Shown piece by piece: positions 58,674 through 64,000 of a stretch of 64,000 nt of DNA (position 1 is the first letter of the stretch; each line of letters starts with the position of its first letter). Origin of the DNA: Pseudomonadota bacterium (GTDB lineage Bacteria > Pseudomonadota > Gammaproteobacteria > Steroidobacterales > Woeseiaceae); the NCBI GenBank assembly GCA_022563255.1, contig JADFNS010000006.1, positions 50,425-114,424 on the forward strand, written 5' to 3'. A program made the position numbers and the translations under genes. The notes under the pieces are model-generated. The model made no database searches. It saw nothing but the letters and a program-made list of their open reading frames with translations, and was not told the origin of the DNA.

Positions 58674-60050
58674 GTGAAGAGTTGCAGCAATACCGTGAGC
58701 AAAACCGTACCGAAAAATGAATGGCATCCCGCGAGCTGGCAGAGCCGCGAGGCGTTGCAGCAGGCGTCTTATCCTGACACCGCCGAACTGGATCGCGTTG
58801 TGGCGGATCTTAGCCGTTTGCCGCCGATTACGACGTCCTGGGAGATCGATGATCTCAAGGCTCATATTGCGTCGGCGCAACGTGGCGAGGCCTTTGTCCT
58901 GCAGGGCGGCGACTGCGCGGAAACATTTGACGAATGCACATCCGAGAATATTGTCGCCAAGCTGAAAATTCTCTTGCAGATGAGCCTAGTGATGATTTAC
59001 GGCCTCAAAAAACCGGTTATCCGTGTCGGGCGCATGGCCGGCCAATACGCGAAACCGCGATCGGCAAATACCGAGACACGTGACGGCGTTACGCTGCCGA
59101 GTTTCCGTGGCGATCTTATCAATCATCGCGGATTTACTGCCGACGAGCGCATTCCCGATCCGCAATTGATTTTGCGCGCATACGAACGTTCTGCCTTAAC
59201 GTTGAATTTCGTGCGATCGTTGATCGATGGCGGCTTCGCCGATTTGCATCACCCCGAATACTGGGATCTGGACTGGGTGAGTCATTCGCCAGCCGCGGCG
59301 GAATATCACACGATTGTGTCGTCAATCTCGGACTCGCTGGATTTCCTGGAGACGGTTTCCGGACGCCAGTTCCATCGCACGCAGCGCGCCGATATCTACG
59401 CGTCCCACGAAGGGCTGCATTTGCATTACGAGCAGGCGCAAACGAGATTTCTCGATCGACGAGAGCGCTGGTACAACCTCACGACGCACTTTCCATGGAT
59501 CGGCATGCGCACGGCGCAACTCGACGGCGCTCATATCGAGTACTTCCGCGGTATTGCCAATCCTGTCGGCGTGAAAATCGGGCCGGGCATGACGACCCAG
59601 TGGCTGCAGGGAATTATCGCGGCCTTGAATCCAAACAACGAGCTGGGTCGCCTGACGCTGATTCATCGCTTTGGCGCGAAGTCGGTTGAAGAACATCTGC
59701 CGGACATGATTCGCGCCGTCAAAGAGGTGGGTTCACCCGTACTTTGGGTCTGCGATCCGATGCACGGCAACACTGAAACGACTTCCGACGGCACCAAGAC
59801 GCGACGCTTTGAGAATATTGTCGCCGAGCTGGAATCGTCTTTCAAAGTTCACGCAGCTATGGGCAGTCACCTGGGCGGTGTGCACCTTGAGTTAACCGGT
59901 GAGAACGTGACGGAATGTACGGGCGGTGCGCGCGGTTTGACCGATGCAGATCTTGCGCGGGCATACAAATCGACCGTCGATCCGCGGCTCAATTACGAAC
60001 AGGCGATGGAAATCGCGATGCGGATTGCTGGCTTAAACACTGGGCAGTAA
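58674..60050 (+). CDS. 3-deoxy-7-phosphoheptulonate synthase, class II (plant type)
   Basis: First step of the shikimate pathway: phosphoenolpyruvate plus erythrose-4-phosphate to DAHP. A 458-residue protein of the class II (AroA-II) family. Conserved blocks: FVLQGGDCAETFDEC near residue 83, GRMAGQYAKPRS, NHRGFTADERIPDP and DPMHGNTETTSDGTKTRRF. Metal ligands (Cys in QGGDCAE, His in DPMHGN) are present. The GTG at 58674 is used; GTG 58695 would be seven residues shorter. Its end overlaps rluE (convergent). Confidence 0.92.
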   Translation: MKSCSNTVSKTVPKNEWHPASWQSREALQQASYPDTAELDRVVADLSRLPPITTSWEIDDLKAHIASAQRGEAFVLQGGDCAETFDECTSENIVAKLKILLQMSLVMIYGLKKPVIRVGRMAGQYAKPRSANTETRDGVTLPSFRGDLINHRGFTADERIPDPQLILRAYERSALTLNFVRSLIDGGFADLHHPEYWDLDWVSHSPAAAEYHTIVSSISDSLDFLETVSGRQFHRTQRADIYASHEGLHLHYEQAQTRFLDRRERWYNLTTHFPWIGMRTAQLDGAHIEYFRGIANPVGVKIGPGMTTQWLQGIIAALNPNNELGRLTLIHRFGAKSVEEHLPDMIRAVKEVGSPVLWVCDPMHGNTETTSDGTKTRRFENIVAELESSFKVHAAMGSHLGGVHLELTGENVTECTGGARGLTDADLARAYKSTVDPRLNYEQAMEIAMRIAGLNTGQ

Positions 60051-60602
60051 TGCGTTCCACGCATCCTGGCTGGACATCTCCCTGCTAGCGCCCGGAGCGA
60101 GGCCGTCGAGAGTCCACGGACCGACGGCGTAACGAATCAGTCGCAATGTCGGCAGTCCAACGGCCGCCGTCATGCGCCGAACCTGCCGGTTGCGACCTTC
60201 CGCGAGCGTGATCTCGATCCAGCTATCCGCCACGCTGGCGCGGTAACGAATGGGCGGATGCCGTTCCCAAAGCTGTGCAGGGGTGCCCATGCGTACGGCA
60301 GTCACGGCGTGCGCCAATCCATCCTTGAGCGCCACGCCATCGACCAATTCCCTGAGCTGCTCATCTGACGGTGTGCCTTCAACCTGGGTCCAGTAACGCT
60401 TTTTTGTGTTCGACCGCGGCTGGCTGATATGTGCCTGCAAGCGGCCATCGTCGGTCAGGACCAACAATCCCTCGCTGTCGAAATCGAGACGACCCGCCGG
60501 ATATACGTCCGGCGCCGCGACATAGTCTTTGAGCACCGGACGACCGCCCGGGTCGCGGAACTGGCAAAGCACCCGGAAGGGTTTGTTCAGGATAATCAGC
60601 AT
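60033..60602 (-). CDS. rluE: 23S rRNA pseudouridine synthase, RluE-type
   Basis: A 189-residue RsuA/RluE-family enzyme without an S4 domain. The catalytic aspartate is in PAGRLDFDSEGLLVLT, and EGRNRQVRRM is the conserved C-terminal motif. By similarity it modifies U2457 of 23S rRNA. It starts at ATG 60602 and is divergent from the glycosylase gene by 34 bp. Confidence 0.9.
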   Translation of the reverse strand: MLIILNKPFRVLCQFRDPGGRPVLKDYVAAPDVYPAGRLDFDSEGLLVLTDDGRLQAHISQPRSNTKKRYWTQVEGTPSDEQLRELVDGVALKDGLAHAVTAVRMGTPAQLWERHPPIRYRASVADSWIEITLAEGRNRQVRRMTAAVGLPTLRLIRYAVGPWTLDGLAPGASREMSSQDAWNALLPSV

Positions 60603-60636
60603 GTGCTTCCCGACGGTCTGTACAATGCACGCCTTT

Positions 60637-61299
60637 ATGCATGACGATCATATTACTGTTCCCGGCGCAATATTCGATAAAGAGTGCCGCGAGTGCCCAA
60701 GACTCGCTGCATTTCTCGACGAGGTCAGCGAACGTTATCCCGATTATTATTGTCGTCCGGTGCCACCATTTGGGGCTCCCGATGCGCGTTTCCTGATCGT
60801 GGGGCTCGCGCCTGGCATGCACGGCGCGAATCGCACCGGTCGTCCGTTTACGGGCGACCACGCGGGCATTCTGCTTTATCGGATGTTGCACAAATATGGA
60901 TTCGGGAGTCGCGACCACTCAGAAGCGGTGGGCGACGGCCTGCGTCTTATCGATTGTCGTATCACCAATGCCGTAAAGTGCTTGCCGCCTGACAACAAAC
61001 CAGTGGGCGCGGAGATCAATACCTGCAATCGGTTTCTGGCAAACGAGTTGGGTGCGCTACCGAATAACTCCGTTGTCATGGCGCTCGGCGGTATCGCTCA
61101 CCGGGCCATCGTCAAGGCGCTGGGCAAACGCCAGGTTGAGGTCAAGTTTGCGCATGCGGCGTTGCACGATCTTGGTGGATTTCAGTTGCTCGATTCCTAT
61201 CATTGCAGTCGTTACAATACGAATACACGCAGGTTGACCGAGGCCATGTTCGACGCCATTTTTGCGCAGGCCCGGAAATTGCTGGATCGCACACGATGA
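60637..61299 (+). CDS. Uracil-DNA glycosylase, family 5 (UDGb type)
   Basis: Base-excision repair enzyme that removes uracil and other deaminated bases. A 220-residue protein. The family-5 active-site motif GLAPGMHGANRTGRPFTGD is near residue 51. Four cysteines for the Fe-S cluster are spread as CRECP (CxxC) near residue 16, KCLPP and TCNRF. ATG 60637 is preferred; ATG 60625 is 12 bases upstream in the same frame. Its stop overlaps the uvrC start (ATGA), so the two repair genes are co-translated. Confidence 0.88.
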   Translation: MHDDHITVPGAIFDKECRECPRLAAFLDEVSERYPDYYCRPVPPFGAPDARFLIVGLAPGMHGANRTGRPFTGDHAGILLYRMLHKYGFGSRDHSEAVGDGLRLIDCRITNAVKCLPPDNKPVGAEINTCNRFLANELGALPNNSVVMALGGIAHRAIVKALGKRQVEVKFAHAALHDLGGFQLLDSYHCSRYNTNTRRLTEAMFDAIFAQARKLLDRTR

Positions 61300-63128
61300 T
61301 CGACGACGCGCTGTTCGAAGTCGATTCATTTCTACGGTCGCTGACGCACCGGCCCGGCGTCTATTGCATGCTCGATGCGAAACACAAGGTCATCTACGTC
61401 GGCAAAGCGAGCGATCTGAAGAAGCGCGTTGCGAGTTATTTTCACCGCTCGCAGCCGGACCCAAAAACCGCTGCGATGATGAAGCTTGTGGCGCGCGTGG
61501 AAGTGACCGTCGCGAATACCGAAACCGAGGCGCTCATACTCGAGTACAGCTTCATCAAACAACAGAAGCCGCGGTTCAACATTTTGCTGCGGGACGACAA
61601 GAGTTACCCGTATATTTATGCATCCATGAAGCACGAATTTCCGCGCCTCAAACTCCATCGCGGTCCGCGGCGGGGGGCAGGGCGGTATTTCGGACCCTAC
61701 CCAAGCGCGAGCGCTGTGCGTCAGACGCTCAACGACCTGGAGAAGCTGTTTCTGATCCGCCAGTGCAATGAAAGTTTTTTTCGTAATCGCACGCGGCCGT
61801 GTCTGCAATATCAAATCAAACGTTGCACGGCGCCTTGTGTCGGCCTTATTTCGAAAGAGCAATATGCGAAAGACATCGACGCCGCGGTGTTGTTTCTTGA
61901 TGGAAAGAACAAGAGTGTCGTGAATAGTTTCGTCAAACGCATGGAACAGGCGTCCGCGGCGCAGGATTATGAACAAGCAGCGCGCTTTCGCGATCAAATC
62001 GCAAAGCTGAAAAAGATCGAGGCTCGCCAGGTGGTCAAATGTTCTGGCAACATGGATCTGGATATTCTTGGATTCGCGTCCAACAGCGCCATTCATTGCG
62101 TAACGGTGATGTTTATTCGCAATGGCGCGGTGATTGGGAGTCGGGATCACTTTCCTCGTCTGCAGGGGGAAACCGACAAGCGGAAGATTCTCAACGCGTT
62201 CGTTGCGCAGTATTACCTGGGTCGGGATGCGCCGGCGGAAATCATTATTGAGACCGATATCGACGACGGTGAATTGCTGCAGCGCGAACTCACATTGCGG
62301 CTGGGGCACAAGGTGCAGATACGGTCGCGAGTCAGAGGTGATCGTTTGCGGTGGCTGCAGTTGGCGCGGACAAACGCGGAGCAGGGTCTGGATCTCAAAG
62401 TCGCGAGCAGTGCGACGATTCGCCGCCAATTCGCGGTGCTCGGAGAGGTCTTGGGACTGGAGGAGGCGCCGCAGCGGCTGGAGTGTTTCGACGTCAGTCA
62501 CACGTCGGGCGAGGCGACTGTAGCGTCCTGCGTGGTTTTTAACGCGGCGGGCCCGCTGAAGAGCGATTACCGGCGTTTCAATCTCACCCCTGAGACCGCT
62601 GGCGATGATTACGCTGCGATGTCTGAGGCTTTGCGGCGGCGCTATGCACGGGTAAAAAAAGGCGAGGTGCCGATGCCGGATGTTCTGTTTGTTGACGGTG
62701 GCAAGGGACAACTCACGATGGCGATGAAGGTTCTGGCCGAGCTGGAGTTTGAGTGGCTGACCGTGGTCGCCGTTGCCAAGGGGAGATCGCGCAGACCGGG
62801 TGCAGAACAGTTGTTTATGCCGGGCACGAAAACGGCGATGATTTTGCCGCCGGATTCGCCCGCGTTGTTGCTGATTCAGCAGATTCGCGACGAAGCACAT
62901 CGCTTTGCGATCACCGGGCACCGCCAGCGCAGAGCCAAGGCACGTCGCACCTCGATACTTGAAGAAATACGGGGCCTGGGCCCGAAACGGCGCCGCGAAT
63001 TATTGCGCCAGTTCGGCGGCCTGCAGGGCGTCAGGGCCGCTGGAGTCGACGATCTTGCAGAAGTTCATGGCATTAGCCGAAAACTTGCTGATACGATATA
63101 CAATACGGTGCATCTGGACCGCAAATAA
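61296..63128 (+). CDS. uvrC: Excinuclease ABC subunit C
   Basis: Dual-incision nuclease of nucleotide excision repair. A 610-residue protein. GIY-YIG domain at the N-terminus (GVYCMLDAKHKVIYVGKAS), a UVR motif near residue 205 (EQAARFRDQIAKLK), RNase-H-like domain (FDVSHTSGEATVASCVVF), and C-terminal helix-hairpin-helices (GLGPKRRRELLRQFGGLQGV). The ATG at 61296 overlaps the glycosylase stop. Confidence 0.96.
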   Translation: MIDDALFEVDSFLRSLTHRPGVYCMLDAKHKVIYVGKASDLKKRVASYFHRSQPDPKTAAMMKLVARVEVTVANTETEALILEYSFIKQQKPRFNILLRDDKSYPYIYASMKHEFPRLKLHRGPRRGAGRYFGPYPSASAVRQTLNDLEKLFLIRQCNESFFRNRTRPCLQYQIKRCTAPCVGLISKEQYAKDIDAAVLFLDGKNKSVVNSFVKRMEQASAAQDYEQAARFRDQIAKLKKIEARQVVKCSGNMDLDILGFASNSAIHCVTVMFIRNGAVIGSRDHFPRLQGETDKRKILNAFVAQYYLGRDAPAEIIIETDIDDGELLQRELTLRLGHKVQIRSRVRGDRLRWLQLARTNAEQGLDLKVASSATIRRQFAVLGEVLGLEEAPQRLECFDVSHTSGEATVASCVVFNAAGPLKSDYRRFNLTPETAGDDYAAMSEALRRRYARVKKGEVPMPDVLFVDGGKGQLTMAMKVLAELEFEWLTVVAVAKGRSRRPGAEQLFMPGTKTAMILPPDSPALLLIQQIRDEAHRFAITGHRQRRAKARRTSILEEIRGLGPKRRRELLRQFGGLQGVRAAGVDDLAEVHGISRKLADTIYNTVHLDRK

Positions 63129-63146
63129 GAATAATCGAGTCGAGAA

Positions 63147-63719
63147 TTGAAACCTAATCTTGCCAATATGCTGACGTTGTTTCGGATCGCGGCCGTACCC
63201 GTGGTTGTGGTTTGTTTTTACAGCCCACTGCCGAATGCGCGTCCGATAGCCGCTATTTTGTTTGGCATTGCGGCAGTCACCGACATCATGGACGGCTGGG
63301 TAGCGCGTCGTTATGGGCAAACATCGCGATTCGGGGAGTTTCTGGACCCCGTGGCCGACAAGCTCATGGTGTCGATCGTCCTGGTGATGCTGGTGCAGGC
63401 TGATTCCGGTTGGTTTGAGGACATCATCGCGATGATCATCATCGGGCGTGAGATCACGGTATCGGCGCTCCGGGAATGGATGGCGACGATCGGCGAGCGC
63501 GCCAATGTTGGTGTTTCGGTAGCGGGCAAGATCAAAACGACGTTGCAGATGTTCGGCATCGCGTTCATGGTCTACAAGAATCCGTTGTTCGGCATTCCCA
63601 TCTATGAAGTGGGACTGGGGTTGCTGATTCTTGCGGCCATCATGACGATCTGGTCGATGGTGATCTACCTGAAGGCGGCCTGGCCATTTATAATCAACGA
63701 TCAGGACAGTACGAATTAA
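63147..63719 (+). CDS. pgsA: CDP-diacylglycerol--glycerol-3-phosphate 3-phosphatidyltransferase
   Basis: Makes phosphatidylglycerophosphate for phosphatidylglycerol and cardiolipin. A 190-residue membrane protein. The CDP-alcohol phosphotransferase motif D-G-x2-A-R-x8-G-x3-D-x3-D is present from DGWVARRYGQ to DPVADK. The TTG at 63147 gives the usual N-terminus (NLANMLTLFRI); ATG 63168 would truncate the first helix. Downstream of uvrC, as in many Gammaproteobacteria. Confidence 0.95.
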   Translation: MKPNLANMLTLFRIAAVPVVVVCFYSPLPNARPIAAILFGIAAVTDIMDGWVARRYGQTSRFGEFLDPVADKLMVSIVLVMLVQADSGWFEDIIAMIIIGREITVSALREWMATIGERANVGVSVAGKIKTTLQMFGIAFMVYKNPLFGIPIYEVGLGLLILAAIMTIWSMVIYLKAAWPFIINDQDSTN

Positions 63720-63739
63720 CGCAAGACCGTGATTTTGCC

Positions 63740-63767
63740 TTGACACGAGGCTGTCAGCGGCTAGAAT
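63740..63767 (+). promoter_or_regulatory. Strong sigma-70 promoter of tRNA-Gly
   Basis: TTGACA (63740-63745), a 16-bp spacer, TAGAAT (63762-63767). The predicted start lies only a few bases before the tRNA. Confidence 0.75.
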
Positions 63768-63777
63768 CTCGCCCCTC

Positions 63778-63853
63778 GCGGGAATAGCTCAGTTGGTAGA
63801 GCGCAACCTTGCCAAGGTTGAGGTCGCCAGTTCGAACCTGGTTTCCCGCTCCA
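63778..63853 (+). tRNA. tRNA-Gly (anticodon GCC)
   Basis: Full cloverleaf: acceptor GCGGGAA/TTCCCGC, D arm GCTC...GAGC, anticodon loop with GCC flanked by CAACC/GGTTG stems, T arm CCAGTTCGAACCTGG, discriminator T and an encoded CCA. Confidence 0.97.
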
Positions 63854-63862
63854 TATATCAAA

Positions 63863-63917
63863 GACTTACGCCGCCCATTGAGTTGGCGCAAGTCGCTGTA
63901 CGGAAATCGTACGGAAA
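63863..63917. repeat. Inverted and direct repeats just past tRNA-Gly
   Basis: GACTTACGCC (63863-63872) and GGCGCAAGTC (63885-63894) form an imperfect ten-pair stem with one mismatch. GTACGGAAA occurs twice (63898-63906 and 63909-63917), separated by two bases. Such patterns are frequent upstream of integrase genes in elements that use the 3' end of a tRNA gene as attachment site, but no att core duplicate can be seen inside this window. Confidence 0.45.
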
Positions 63918-63924
63918 CAAGCAG

Positions 63925-64000
63925 ATGAAAGTGTCAATATTACCGCTCGACTATTACATGAGTTTTCGGCGCGGATTGCGCGAAAAGTCCTCTATCTCGG
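63925..64000 (+). CDS. Partial ORF running off the right edge
   Basis: An open frame from ATG 63925 to the window end reads MKVSILPLDYYMSFRRGLRE and five further residues. Too short to assign. Its position directly after tRNA-Gly and the repeats makes an integrase or other element gene possible. No clear ribosome-binding site. Confidence 0.3.
   Translation, partial: MKVSILPLDYYMSFRRGLREKSSIS

Noticed and set aside
61332..62921. 529-codon minus-strand ORF
   Set aside because: It is antisense to uvrC, whose domains are intact; the translated product is Arg/His-rich and low in recognisable motifs, a shadow of codon bias.

Overview
The window is a moderately GC-rich, densely coded stretch of a gammaproteobacterial chromosome. 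The best guide is conserved gene order. yebC-ruvC-ruvA-ruvB-ybgC-tolQ-tolR-tolA-tolB-pal-cpoB is the classical gammaproteobacterial Tol-Pal neighbourhood. The mnmA ... purB ... phoP-phoQ set with roxA nearby echoes the enterobacterial purB/phoPQ region. Woeseia-like or other deep-branching marine Gammaproteobacteria would fit the mix of AlkB hydroxylase, winged-helix/TPR regulator and class II DAHP synthase, but that placement is inference only. The cell is Gram-negative (OmpW-type porin, Tol-Pal, lipoproteins) and respiratory (complete 2-oxoglutarate dehydrogenase, aconitase, fumarase, c-type cytochrome).

Layout. 1-1650: unassigned left edge, a class II Fic enzyme on the minus strand, and a roughly 180-bp array of TGTCGAT-type repeats. 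1652-8615: formate-THF ligase, a small regulator-like ORF, a membrane winged-helix/TPR regulator, ArfB ribosome rescue factor, and an overlapping MFS transporter/PLP decarboxylase pair. 8626-11793: outer-membrane barrel, alkane hydroxylase, divergent lipoprotein cytochrome c and a DUF5658-like protein. 11919-17443: sucA-sucB-lpdA. 17452-22592: alanine/Na+ symporter, NfeD-SPFH pair, RelA. 22679-30598: yebC-ruvCAB-tol-pal. 30702-35579: tRNA-Lys, then thrA-thrB-thrC. 35622-41549: NERD protein, TatD, ABC exporter, a secreted beta-repeat protein, YgjP-like metalloprotease and a DUF2333 protein. 41562-50416: aconitase, mnmA, a broken alpha/beta hydrolase, a PLD-like protein, roxA, purB, fumC. 50403-55737: nudL-mazG, a membrane-protein/XRE pair, glycine-zipper and PepSY-like exported proteins, then a PhoP/PhoQ-like two-component system. 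55732-58418: lysine catabolic pair behind a leader terminator. 58674-63853: DAHP synthase, RluE, type-5 uracil-DNA glycosylase, uvrC, pgsA, tRNA-Gly. 63854-64000: repeats and a partial ORF just past the tRNA that may mark the start of an integrated element.

Functional links. Central carbon flow (SucAB-Lpd, AcnA, FumC) sits beside amino-acid supply (ThrABC, DAHP synthase) and lysine breakdown (dehydrogenase plus ALDH7). Envelope maintenance (Tol-Pal, NfeD/SPFH, PhoPQ-like, glycine zipper) and nucleotide/DNA quality control (RuvABC, UvrC, UDG, MazG, TatD) are also well represented. Most of the window is housekeeping. The accessory-looking spots are the Fic/repeat region, the broken hydrolase, the small XRE module with its own candidate operator, the lysine-operon leader terminator and the tRNA-Gly boundary. 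I found no CRISPR array, rRNA, insertion sequence or complete prophage.
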